Shown one piece after another: positions 43,201 through 51,173 of a stretch of DNA of 64,000 bases; within the stretch, counting starts at the first letter, position 1; each line of letters starts with the position of its first letter. Source of the stretch: Alcaligenes faecalis (GTDB lineage: Bacteria; Pseudomonadota; Gammaproteobacteria; Burkholderiales; Burkholderiaceae_B); contig NZ_CP031747.1 of NCBI RefSeq assembly GCF_005311025.1, positions 310,001 through 374,000 on the forward strand. The letters run 5' to 3'. Position numbers and translations under genes: made by a program. The notes beneath the pieces were generated by a model. That model did no database searches, was not told the origin of the DNA, and saw only the letters and a list, made by a program, of their open reading frames with translations.

Positions 43201-46157
43201 GTCAGGTCGAGCTGCGTGCCATTGCACGTGATGGCGAAGGCCGCGAGTCCGTTGCTGCCAGCACCGTCTGGGTCAGTGGCTCCGGTTACCTGTGGTTCGG
43301 TGGTCAGAACGATGACCGTATCGACGTGATTCCTGCGAAGAAAGTTTGGGCTCCTGGCGAGACAGCCGAGTTCCAGGTGCGCATGCCGTTCCGCGAGGCC
43401 ACGGCCCTGGTGTCGGTGGAGCGTGAAGGTGTCTTGCAGGCTCAAGTGGTTCAGCTGGAAGGCGACAGCCCTAACGTCAGCGTGGAGATCAAGCCCGAAT
43501 GGGGGCCGAACGTTTACGTGTCCGTGCTGGTTCTGCGTGGCCGTCTGCGTGAAGTGCCTTGGTACTCTTTCTTTAGCTGGGGCTGGAGTCAGCCTCTGAC
43601 TTGGTACAAAGCCTACTCGGAAGGCGGTGGTGAATTTGTTGCCCCGACAACTACCGTGGACTTGTCCAAGCCTAGCTATCGTTTTGGTCTGGCCAGCATT
43701 GAAGTCAGCAGCCAGCAAGATGCGCTGGATGTGAAGGTAACGACGGATCGCAGCCAGTACGCGATTCGTGAGCAGGCCAAGGTTGATATTCAGGTCCTCA
43801 AGTCCGATGGCACACCGGCAGCCGGTGCGTCCGTGGCCTTGGCGGCTGTGGATCAGGCCTTGCTGGAACTGAGCCCGAACAATAGCTGGAACCTGCTCAA
43901 CGCCATGCGTGCCTTGCGCGGCTACAACGTGCAGACCGCCACGGCGCAATCTGAAATCGTGGGTCGTCGTCACTATGGTCGCAAGGCTGTCGCAGCGGGT
44001 GGTGGCGGTGGCAAGAGCCCCACTCGTGAATTGCTGGATACTTTGCTGCTGTGGAAAGGCAATGTGGAGCTGGACGCACAAGGTCGCGCAACGGTGACCG
44101 TGCCGCTGAAAGACTCCCTGACCCAATACCGGATTGTGGCCGTCGCCGATCTGGCGGGCGACCGCTTTGGTAGTGGTTCGGCTCAGATCGTCACAACGCA
44201 AGACCTGCAAATCATTTCCGGTTTGCCAGCCATTGCTCGTGAGGGTGATGATTACCAGGCCCAAGTGACGCTGCGTAACAGCAGCCCACGTGCCATGACC
44301 GTGAAGGTGCAGGCGCAGTACCGTGGTAAAGGCTTGCCCTCGGCGGCCTTGCCAGAGCAAACCGTTGAGCTGGCTTCGGGCTCGGCTAAAGTGGTTTCCT
44401 GGCCCATGTCGGTTCCGCTGTCCAGCGGTTCGGCTGATTCGCACCAGATGGAGTGGACGGTGGACGCACAGGAAGTTCAGCAGTCCGGTGCCACGGGCAA
44501 GGCTGCCAAAGACAGCCTTGCAATCAAGCAGGAAGTCTTTACCGCGACCCCCGTTACGGTTCAGCAGGGAACACTGGTTGCTGTAGGAATGGATGAGCCA
44601 TTGAACATGTCGGTGCAGGCACCGGCCGGTGCCTTGAAGAACGAACAAGGCGTGGTTCAAGGTGGTCTGCAAATGTTGTTCCGTTCTTCCTTGGGTGGCG
44701 GTATGGAAGGGGTGCGTGCCTGGTTTGAACGCTATCCTTACAGCTGCTTTGAACAGCAAGCCTCACGTTACATGGGCCTGCGTTCCGAAGAGGCGTGGGC
44801 TGGCCTGATGCAGCGCATGCCGTCTTATATGGACGAGAATGGTTTGTTGCGTTACTTCCCCAGTAGCTATGGGTGGGGTAGCCGCGTGTTGACCAGCTAC
44901 ATCCTGGATATCAGCTACATTGCGGAATCCATGGGCTTGAACTATCCCATCCCGGACGGCTTCCGCAACGAGATGCTGCAAGCGCTGGAAAACGTGGTGA
45001 ATGGTCGTATCCCGAGCATGCAAACGGTCTCTCGCCAGGAGCGGGATCTCGAAGTGATTCGTGCGACGGCCGTGCTGGCCAAGTACGGTCGTGCTCGCGT
45101 CAACATGCTGGATTCGGTGGAACTGAACCTGCAAAGCTGGCCTACTGAAATCCTGCTGGCCTGGGTGGATCTGACTCAGCGTTTGCAGGGCATCAAGAAA
45201 GCCGAGCAGACACGTAAAGAAGCCATGAATCTGATTCAGGCACGTCTGGTCAGCCGTGGTACCCGTCTGGTCTTTGGTGAGGACGCGCTTAACGGCAGCC
45301 CATGGGCCATGACCAGCCGCGTGACCAACCAGGCTCGCCTGATGCTGCTGGCCAATGAAATGTCGGACTGGACCGAGGACATGCCTCGTCTGGCCCAAGG
45401 TCTGTTGGCGGAGCAGCAACGTGGTGCATGGCGCATGACCACTGAAAACCTCTTGGGTAGTTTGGCTATTGAACAGTTCAGCCGTCATCACGAACAGAAC
45501 CCTAGCGGTCAGTCCATGGTGATTCTGGGCTCGGAAAGTGCCCAGGTGGTGGATTGGGACATGCTCAAACCTGACGGTCAGGGTGTGCGCTCTTTCAAAA
45601 TTGATGTGCCGTGGCGCGGCGATCAGGCCGATAACCTGAGCGTTGAGCAAATGGGTGAGGGCAAGGCCTGGATCGAAGTTCGCTCCCTGGCAGCGGTGCC
45701 CGTGACCAAGCCTATCGCTGCTGGTTTGAGCATGGAGCGTCATATCGAAGCTGTGGAGCAGGCCAAACCCGGTGTATGGAGTCGTGGCGACATCATGCGC
45801 GTGAAGATCAAGGTCAAGGCTCAAGGTCAGGCAAGCTGGGTGGTGGTGTCGGACCCGATTCCTGCCGGTGCCACTATCCTGGGCAGCGGCCTGGGTCGCG
45901 ACTCTGCCATGGCAACGGCCGGTGAAGAGCAGTCCGGTCATTGGCCCAGCTTTGTCGAACGCCGCTTTGATGGCTACCGTGCTTACTACGAGCGCTTTGA
46001 AGAAGGCACGACCGAAGTCAGCTACACGGTGCGTCTGAATACAGTGGGTCAGTTCGTGCTGCCAGCCAGCCGTGCTGAAGCCCTGTACGAGCCCGACGTG
46101 TTTGCTGTCTGGCCTAACGAGCAAGTTCTGGAAGTTGTGGATGCACCAGCAAATTAA
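40248..46157 (+). CDS. Bacterial alpha-2-macroglobulin
   Basis: Bacterial alpha-2-macroglobulins are large periplasmic or membrane-attached protease traps that covalently bind attacking proteases through a thioester. The 1,969-residue protein has a signal peptide (about 1-20, ending SSAQA), many macroglobulin (MG) beta domains, and an intact thioester motif C1500-F-E-Q1503 (YPYSCFEQQ) at the start of the alpha-helical TED domain. The receptor-binding-like domain ends the protein. No lipobox Cys follows the signal, so it may be soluble, unlike E. coli YfhM. It overlaps pbpC by 17 bases, the classical bacterial A2M-PBP1c pairing, linking protease defence to cell-wall repair. Confidence 0.95.
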   Translation: MHRQSLLGLMFLLGVSSAQAITISSFSPQGATSDLRDVKVTFATPAVHFGDSQLPAPVQVQCDDPLVVGQGRWLDSRRWIYEFDERPGPGLSCTAVVSKSFRSINNEAISGPAQYRFNSGGAILESNRPYYNIIDEDQVFLFSFNAPVNSASLVKNGYCRVEGIGERIGLKAIEGAERDAMVRAEFYVDEVDDRYQAVQCARPLPADASVSVVLEPGIMTQIENRKGVPNTDRYTYDYNVRPEFTASLTCMRERAEAPCTPVGSFGVQFSAPVAYEYLSQIRLEAGKQVWEPKSDSDEAWQDRGPGQYVRFEGPFPENAKLTVKIPDSLTDDAGRRLKNPQVLSNGMSTTTYPPLVKFAVEPFGIVERFGHADRDGSDDSDPPAIGLSLRNVEANLTTQQMLVSAGQVGALAVKDDKEVLTWFSRLRQLNYSWSVTPDYLKTMMGSDFHVTAPLNENGYLDLRAQPLLQGKDLKKLDLPGMDQKGERPFELIGVPLKEPGFHVLEVASPRLGASLLEAAGTMYVRSSVLVTNLGVHIKKGGDDLLVWVTTLDDAKVVPGAKIRVMNCRGEELLQGETDENGMFHHPQAVSSPDYCQETSLSGLFVTARIDKNNPMARGKDDFSFALSEWNSGIEPWRFNVPYNWGGRDEAIAHTVMDRNLFRAGEVAHMKHYVRERVRDGFKAPARYPDTMIVEHDGSGKRIELPLKWQKTAAGSVFALTDWKIPKDAELGVYRLRTEGEDQYFNFGEFRVEQFKLPVLGGSIKLGDGQDRPYLVKPKELQADLQLQYLSGGPADYLPVQLSAVVRSAGTSFSAYDDFSFVPPEKVEQSDVSDSRVFLNKKRFQLDAQGGLRATLDELPAVDRPSEFLVEATFADPNGEIQTLTQTVSVWPADVVVGLRAGSWLAAGSSTKLSAIAVSPDGKPLKNVPVRIEAANVQRFSIRKRMVGGFYSYDNQEQREDLGTICEGRSDDQGLVQCDVKLEKGGQVELRAIARDGEGRESVAASTVWVSGSGYLWFGGQNDDRIDVIPAKKVWAPGETAEFQVRMPFREATALVSVEREGVLQAQVVQLEGDSPNVSVEIKPEWGPNVYVSVLVLRGRLREVPWYSFFSWGWSQPLTWYKAYSEGGGEFVAPTTTVDLSKPSYRFGLASIEVSSQQDALDVKVTTDRSQYAIREQAKVDIQVLKSDGTPAAGASVALAAVDQALLELSPNNSWNLLNAMRALRGYNVQTATAQSEIVGRRHYGRKAVAAGGGGGKSPTRELLDTLLLWKGNVELDAQGRATVTVPLKDSLTQYRIVAVADLAGDRFGSGSAQIVTTQDLQIISGLPAIAREGDDYQAQVTLRNSSPRAMTVKVQAQYRGKGLPSAALPEQTVELASGSAKVVSWPMSVPLSSGSADSHQMEWTVDAQEVQQSGATGKAAKDSLAIKQEVFTATPVTVQQGTLVAVGMDEPLNMSVQAPAGALKNEQGVVQGGLQMLFRSSLGGGMEGVRAWFERYPYSCFEQQASRYMGLRSEEAWAGLMQRMPSYMDENGLLRYFPSSYGWGSRVLTSYILDISYIAESMGLNYPIPDGFRNEMLQALENVVNGRIPSMQTVSRQERDLEVIRATAVLAKYGRARVNMLDSVELNLQSWPTEILLAWVDLTQRLQGIKKAEQTRKEAMNLIQARLVSRGTRLVFGEDALNGSPWAMTSRVTNQARLMLLANEMSDWTEDMPRLAQGLLAEQQRGAWRMTTENLLGSLAIEQFSRHHEQNPSGQSMVILGSESAQVVDWDMLKPDGQGVRSFKIDVPWRGDQADNLSVEQMGEGKAWIEVRSLAAVPVTKPIAAGLSMERHIEAVEQAKPGVWSRGDIMRVKIKVKAQGQASWVVVSDPIPAGATILGSGLGRDSAMATAGEEQSGHWPSFVERRFDGYRAYYERFEEGTTEVSYTVRLNTVGQFVLPASRAEALYEPDVFAVWPNEQVLEVVDAPAN

Positions 46158-48303
46158 AGCAGGACTGCTGGTGTTGGGACTGGCCCTGTGGGCCAGTCCC
46201 GGGCAGGCCATGCCCAGCTATAAGGAAGTTCGGCAAGCTTACCGATCGTCCGATGTGCAGGTCCTGGATCGTCAGGGCCAGCTTGTCCAGCGAGTCCGTC
46301 TGGACTTTCGTCAACGGCGCGGCGATTGGGTCGCGCTGGAGCAAATTTCTCCGGCCTTGCAAATGGCGGTCTTGGTGTCTGAAGACCGCCGTTTTGAATC
46401 TCACGGTGGGGTGGACTGGTTATCAGTGGGCTCCGCCGCGTGGGATGGCCTGTTTGCCGGACGCAGTCGCGGTGCTTCTACGATTACTATGCAGCTGGCC
46501 GGCCTGATGGATCAGGATCTGATCGGTGGTCGAGGTGGGCGCTCGGTCTGGCAAAAGCTGGATCAGGTGGTGGCCGCCCAGTCGCTGGAAGACACCTGGA
46601 CCAAGCCGGAAATTCTGGAAGCGTATCTGAATCAGGTGGCTTTTCGGGGTGAGCTGGTTGGGGTGGACGCGATGGCGCGTACCTTGTTTCAAAAGCAGGC
46701 CGCTGCGCTGGATGCACGCGAATCTGCCATTGCCGCAGTTTTGCTGCGCGGCCCCAATGCCTCGGCCTTGATGGTCGAGCGCCGGGCGTGTACGACCCTG
46801 CAAGAGATGGGACGCGCCGAACTATGTCGAGAATTAAGTAATCTGGTGCCGGTGGCTTTGCGCCGGGCCGGACAGGCCCCTTTGGGGCAAGCCCAACTGG
46901 CCCCTCATTTTGCCCGTTGGGTTCTGGATCAGAATCCTGAAATCAAGGCCGGTGACAGTATTCGTACGACCTTGGATACGCGCCTGCAAACTCAAGTGCA
47001 AGCCAGTATGCGGCGCCACTTGCTGGATCTGCGCACCGCACGTGTTCAGGATTCTGCGGTGGTGGTGCTGGATAACCATAGCGGACAGGTCCTGGCCTAT
47101 GTGGGGTCCAGTGGCGATCTGTCCGAGGCGGCCGAGGTAGACCATGCCCGTTCCTTGCGGCAAGCCGGTTCCACGCTCAAGCCTTTTTTGTATGAGATGG
47201 CGATTGAAAAGCGTCTGTTGACCGCCGCATCCTTGCTGGAGGATTCGCCGCTGAATCTGTCCACCGGCAATGGTCTGTATATCCCGCAAAACTACGACAA
47301 GCAGTTTGTGGGCTGGGTCAGTGCGCGCAATGCTCTGGCTTCTTCCCTGAACATTCCTGCTGTGCGTGTGCTGACCATGCTGGGGCCTGCCAACTTGGTG
47401 GATCGCCTGCGTGCACTGGGCCTGAATCTGCGCCAGGATGGCGATTTCTATGGGTATAGCCTGGCTTTGGGCAGCGCCGATGTCACCTTGCTGGAACTGA
47501 CCAATGCTTACCGTGCACTGGCCAATTTGGGCCAGACGCAAGCCGTGCAAACACGTATGGATCAGCAAGCCGCTCCCTTTCATTCTGTGATGGATGAGGG
47601 GGCCAGCTGGATTGTGGGTGATATGTTGTCGGACCGTCAGGCTCGGGTGCTGACCTTTGGATTGGACAGTGCTTTGAGTACACCATTTTGGAGTGCGGTT
47701 AAAACCGGGACCAGTAAAGACATGCGTGACAACTGGGCCCTGGGTTGGACAGAGCACTATACCGTTGGCGTTTGGGTGGGAAATAGTGCTGGTCAAAGTA
47801 TGCAAGATGTATCAGGTGTCAGCGGGGCAGCCCCGATCTGGCACGAGGTGATTTCGCTCTTGAACCAGCGTCGCCCCGGTCGTCAAACGGCCATGCCTGC
47901 ACAGGTGCAGGTGCGTCAGATTGAGTTTGTACCCGCCATGGAGCCTGGCCGGGAAGAGTTTTTTGTTGAGGGCACGCAGACCGATCGTGTGGAATTAAGT
48001 GATGTGAATCTGGCCTATGCCGGCCCGGCCCGTATCCGCGAGCCGGTCAATGGCACCATTTTTGCGTTGGACCCGGATATTCCACCGCAAAACCAACAAT
48101 TGCGTTTGTCGGCCCAAGGGCAGATTACCGAGCCCTTGGTATGGTGGGTGCAGGGAGTAGAAGCAGGGAAGGGGGCGCAGCTGCGAATTCCATTGGTACC
48201 CGGAACGCTGCGCATTGAATTGAAAACCGAACAAGGTCGCCTAATGGATCAAGTCAGCGTACAAATTAGGGGTGCGCAAATGACAAGCTTTAACAAAGAT
48301 TAA
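46141..48303 (+). CDS. pbpC: Penicillin-binding protein 1C
   Basis: PBP1C is a bifunctional class A PBP paired with bacterial macroglobulins. The 720-residue protein has a GT51 transglycosylase domain (catalytic Glu81 in VLVSEDRRFESH, GASTITMQLAGLM), a transpeptidase domain with S344-T-L-K347, SLN in ASSLNIPAV and KTGTS, and a C-terminal BiPBP domain (about 635-720). The N-terminal segment (IKAGLLVLGLALWASPGQAMP) is short and ends like a cleavable signal peptide, so membrane anchoring is uncertain. ATG 46141 lies inside the macroglobulin gene, with GGAAG about 8 bases upstream. Confidence 0.93.
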   Translation: MHQQIKAGLLVLGLALWASPGQAMPSYKEVRQAYRSSDVQVLDRQGQLVQRVRLDFRQRRGDWVALEQISPALQMAVLVSEDRRFESHGGVDWLSVGSAAWDGLFAGRSRGASTITMQLAGLMDQDLIGGRGGRSVWQKLDQVVAAQSLEDTWTKPEILEAYLNQVAFRGELVGVDAMARTLFQKQAAALDARESAIAAVLLRGPNASALMVERRACTTLQEMGRAELCRELSNLVPVALRRAGQAPLGQAQLAPHFARWVLDQNPEIKAGDSIRTTLDTRLQTQVQASMRRHLLDLRTARVQDSAVVVLDNHSGQVLAYVGSSGDLSEAAEVDHARSLRQAGSTLKPFLYEMAIEKRLLTAASLLEDSPLNLSTGNGLYIPQNYDKQFVGWVSARNALASSLNIPAVRVLTMLGPANLVDRLRALGLNLRQDGDFYGYSLALGSADVTLLELTNAYRALANLGQTQAVQTRMDQQAAPFHSVMDEGASWIVGDMLSDRQARVLTFGLDSALSTPFWSAVKTGTSKDMRDNWALGWTEHYTVGVWVGNSAGQSMQDVSGVSGAAPIWHEVISLLNQRRPGRQTAMPAQVQVRQIEFVPAMEPGREEFFVEGTQTDRVELSDVNLAYAGPARIREPVNGTIFALDPDIPPQNQQLRLSAQGQITEPLVWWVQGVEAGKGAQLRIPLVPGTLRIELKTEQGRLMDQVSVQIRGAQMTSFNKD

Positions 48304-48377
48304 CCGCTTGCGCTTTTACATGACTGATACACTGCTATCCTTATTGATTCTTCGTAAAGAGAGGGGGGAACTTCACT

Positions 48378-48965
48378 ATGATGACTTTACGCACACTCGC
48401 TCGAATTTTGGCTCCTGTTGGCCTGGTCGCATTGGCCGCTTGTCAAACCGTTCAAGAAAAGCCGAGCGACAAAGCTGGCACCTCCAGCGCCGCAACGCAA
48501 ACCACTCCCTCCACGCCTGCGACGGGTGCTCAGCAGCCTCAGGCTCAAGCTGGTGCCGAGCAGCAAGCTGCGCCTGTACAGATCTTCCTGGCTGATACTC
48601 AGGAACAAGCGGGTTGGGCACGTGTCGACGTGCAACCTAATGGTGTCTTGTTTGTGAATCCGCGTGCCGTGGTGGTGCGTGAGGATCTGGTTGGCGTGCA
48701 AGCCGGCACCAACGACAGCAAAGAAGGTTTGCTGGCTTTGGATCTGACTCCAGAGGCTGCTCAGCGTCTGCTGCAAGTTACCACTCAGTTCCCCAAAAAG
48801 CGTCTGGCTTTGGTCGTGGGTGACACCATGCTGGCTGCCCCTGCTTACGGTTCGCCCGTTAAAGATGGCCGTCTGATTTTCATGGTTGGTACGGAAGCTA
48901 ACGCTTTGGCTGCTGCCCGCGCGATTGCCGGTCCACAGGCTACCCAGACCAACGGTAAGAAGTAA
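48378..48965 (+). CDS. Lipoprotein with SecD P1-head-like domain
   Basis: A 195-residue protein with lipobox LAAC and acylated Cys22, a linker rich in Ala, Gln, Thr and Pro (about 25-65), and a compact domain from about 66. The end of that domain (RLALVVGDTMLAAPAYGSPVKDGRLIFMV in parts: RLALVVGDTMLAAPAYGSPV, then GRLIFMVG, then EANALAAARAI) resembles the P1 head of SecD (LAIVLDGKVxSAPVI ... G ... EEAxxLA). I infer an envelope role. GGGGGGAA precedes the ATG. It lies 74 bases after pbpC and may be co-transcribed with it. Confidence 0.75.
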   Translation: MMTLRTLARILAPVGLVALAACQTVQEKPSDKAGTSSAATQTTPSTPATGAQQPQAQAGAEQQAAPVQIFLADTQEQAGWARVDVQPNGVLFVNPRAVVVREDLVGVQAGTNDSKEGLLALDLTPEAAQRLLQVTTQFPKKRLALVVGDTMLAAPAYGSPVKDGRLIFMVGTEANALAAARAIAGPQATQTNGKK

Positions 48966-49078
48966 GCACTGCTTGTTCGTCTGAATGCTGTCCTGGTCCT
49001 GGGTTCACCCATGCCCGGCTTTTTGAAAAACGCGGTGGGTGCGAACCCGCCGCTCTTGTTACTAACAGGAAAGTCGGT

Positions 49079-49534
49079 ATGGTGACCCCGCCAGGCAGTC
49101 TCGCTTTTTATATTCTTTCTTTTCGGGTTCTGGTCGGCCTGCATGGGGCCGCGCTGCTGTTCGTCATGTTGATGGGCACCGGAGCAATTGGATCCGTTTT
49201 CGTCCCCGCTTTTTTGCGCCTGCCCTTGTTCGTTTTTCTGATGGGGCTGGTTTCGGCGTTTCTGGCCTTGTGCTGGAGTCACTGGACCTTGGCGTGGCAC
49301 AGCTCTAAAGTAGGGCGACGCTGGGCCTGGATACCCGGTTTCTGTTCGGCCTTCTTTCTGGCCTTGAGTCTGGCTCTTTTTGTAATTGGCGTATGGGGTA
49401 CCTTGGGCCTGGCCGATTTTGCCTACCAGCATAGCGATTGGCTTACCTCCGGCCAGCAAGATTATGACGGTTTTGTCGTTCCCAATAATGACGAAGCCCA
49501 GCCCTACACCACGCCTTATCGGCAGCATCCTTAG
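49079..49534 (+). CDS. Small inner-membrane protein of unknown function
   Basis: A 151-residue protein with about four hydrophobic segments (ILSFRVLVGLHGAALLFVML, VFLMGLVSAFLALCWSHW, WIPGFCSAFFLALSLALFVI, then WGTLGLADF) and a hydrophilic tail with Asp, Asn and Pro. AGGAAA precedes the ATG. I recognise no family. It follows the lipoprotein gene by 113 bases on the same strand. Confidence 0.6.
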   Translation: MVTPPGSLAFYILSFRVLVGLHGAALLFVMLMGTGAIGSVFVPAFLRLPLFVFLMGLVSAFLALCWSHWTLAWHSSKVGRRWAWIPGFCSAFFLALSLALFVIGVWGTLGLADFAYQHSDWLTSGQQDYDGFVVPNNDEAQPYTTPYRQHP

Positions 49535-49695
49535 CTTGCCTTCTACTTGAACGCTACGCTCAGACAGCAGCGATTCCAGCCTGCTGCGTAGAGTGTCGTT
49601 GTATTTTCTGCAATAGTCTCAATTCTTGCTCGCTTTTTTATCAGTCGCAGTCTTAAAATGTGCGCATTGCGTATATTTCATAAGCGAGAGCTGAT

Positions 49696-50991
49696 ATGGC
49701 CGTCTCCCAACAAGTTTTTTTGCGTGATGCAATGCGTCGCCTGAACCTGACTCGTGACGTTTTTGCGGCACGTATTGGGGTGAAGCGTCGTGCACTGGAT
49801 ACCTGGCTGCTGCCTGAAGGCTCTTTGGAGTCGCGGGCCATGCCCGAAGTGGTGCAGCGTTTTGTCACGGAAATCGTGGAAAACGAAGCCTTGCTGAGCA
49901 AGTATGCGCAAAGCGCACAGTCCGGTCCTTTGCGTGACCGTATCGCTACCGGCGGCAAGCATCAGCTCTTGTCCGTAGACCAGTTCACCCGCGAAACCGT
50001 GGAAGAACTGTGCAGTCTGGCCGACATCATGCAGCCCATCGCTCGCCGTCAAAAAGTGTCGCGCGTGCTGGAAGGGGCAGTGCTGGGTAACCTGTTTTTC
50101 GAAGCCTCCACCCGTACTCGCGTCAGCTTCGGCTCGGCCTTCTGCCGCCTGGGTGGTTCGGTGTGCGATACCACTGGCTTTACCTTTTCCTCCATGGCCA
50201 AAGGCGAATCCATTTACGACACCAGCCGCGTCATGAGCGGCTATGTGGATGCCATGGTGATTCGTCACCCTGAGCAAGGTTCAGTCGCGGAATTTGCGCG
50301 TGCCACCAACATTCCTGTGGTGAACGGTGGTGACGGTGCGGGTGAACACCCCAGCCAGGCGCTGCTGGATTTGTACACTATCAGCACTGAATTTTCCCGT
50401 CTGGGCAAATTGCTGGATGGTGCACATATCGCTCTGGTGGGTGACTTGAAGTATGGCCGTACTGTGCACTCCCTGATCAAGTTGCTGGGTATGTACCGTG
50501 GCCTGAAGTTCACCCTGATCTCGCCCCCCGGCCTGGAAATGCCCGAGCACATTGTGGAGCAGGTGGCCAAGCAAGGTAAGCACGTCATCGAGCAGACGAC
50601 GTCCCTGGAAAAGGGCTTGCCTGGTGTGGATGTTATTTACGCTACGCGTGTGCAGAAAGAGCGCTTCGAAGAAGGGCAGGACGGCAGCTTCACGGCCGAC
50701 TTCCAGGTCAATAAAGCCATTATTGACCGTTGCTGCGGCCCCGATGTAATCGTGATGCACCCACTGCCACGCGATAGCCGCGAAGGTGCCCATGATTTGA
50801 GCGTGGATCTGAACCACGATCCGCGTCTGGCTATCTTCCGCCAGGCTGACAATGGTATTCCCGTGCGTATGGCGATTTTTGCTGTGCTGCTGGGTGTGGA
50901 AACGCTGGTGCAGCATTCCATGCGCGATGTGACCTGGAATCCTCCTTCGCACATCGGTCCTGATGATGCGGTTTTCCACGGCATGTACTAA
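49696..50991 (+). CDS. pyrB: Aspartate carbamoyltransferase, long form with N-terminal HTH-like extension
   Basis: ATCase condenses aspartate and carbamoyl phosphate in pyrimidine synthesis. The 431-residue protein has the carbamoyl-phosphate motif FEASTRTRVSF, DGAGEHPSQALLDLYT and HPLPRDSREG. Compared with the usual about 310 residues, about 80 extra lie at the N-terminus (LRDAMRRLNLTRDVFAARIGVKRRALDTWLLP, in parts), which looks like a phage-repressor-type helix-turn-helix. Long ATCases of this kind occur in betaproteobacteria; whether the extension binds DNA is unknown. It is monocistronic and ends at a strong terminator. Confidence 0.94.
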   Translation: MAVSQQVFLRDAMRRLNLTRDVFAARIGVKRRALDTWLLPEGSLESRAMPEVVQRFVTEIVENEALLSKYAQSAQSGPLRDRIATGGKHQLLSVDQFTRETVEELCSLADIMQPIARRQKVSRVLEGAVLGNLFFEASTRTRVSFGSAFCRLGGSVCDTTGFTFSSMAKGESIYDTSRVMSGYVDAMVIRHPEQGSVAEFARATNIPVVNGGDGAGEHPSQALLDLYTISTEFSRLGKLLDGAHIALVGDLKYGRTVHSLIKLLGMYRGLKFTLISPPGLEMPEHIVEQVAKQGKHVIEQTTSLEKGLPGVDVIYATRVQKERFEEGQDGSFTADFQVNKAIIDRCCGPDVIVMHPLPRDSREGAHDLSVDLNHDPRLAIFRQADNGIPVRMAIFAVLLGVETLVQHSMRDVTWNPPSHIGPDDAVFHGMY

Positions 50992-51027
50992 GTTGAGCAG
51001 GTGTCAGCGCTAAGTACACGCAAGCAT

Positions 51028-51068
51028 TAAAAAAAACCGGGGCTCTGAATTAGAGCCCCGGTTTTTTT
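51028..51068. terminator. Bidirectional terminator between pyrB and mmsA
   Basis: CCGGGGCTCT and AGAGCCCCGG form a perfect stem with an eight-base A/T-rich loop, flanked by eight or more A on the left and seven T on the right, so it serves both converging genes. Confidence 0.93.
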
Positions 51069-51173
51069 GTTCTTGAAACGTGTTTTATAAGCCTGCTGGG
51101 TGAGCAGACTTATACCGATATGCCAAGCTGAGCCGTTTTTTGAAAGTGACGATTCAGCCCGGCAAATCTACTT

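Noticed and set aside
40704-44759. 1,351-residue reverse open frame
   Set aside because: It is antisense to the macroglobulin gene in a codon-aligned frame; the His, Arg and Gln-rich composition and lack of motifs mark it as a shadow frame.
44763-46211. 482-residue reverse open frame
   Set aside because: Same reason: antisense to the macroglobulin and pbpC starts, with no domain or ribosome-binding site.
40248-49534. Anti-phage defence island
   Set aside because: The macroglobulin and PBP1C are an established protease-defence/cell-wall pair; no nuclease, sensor or phage-defence signature is nearby.
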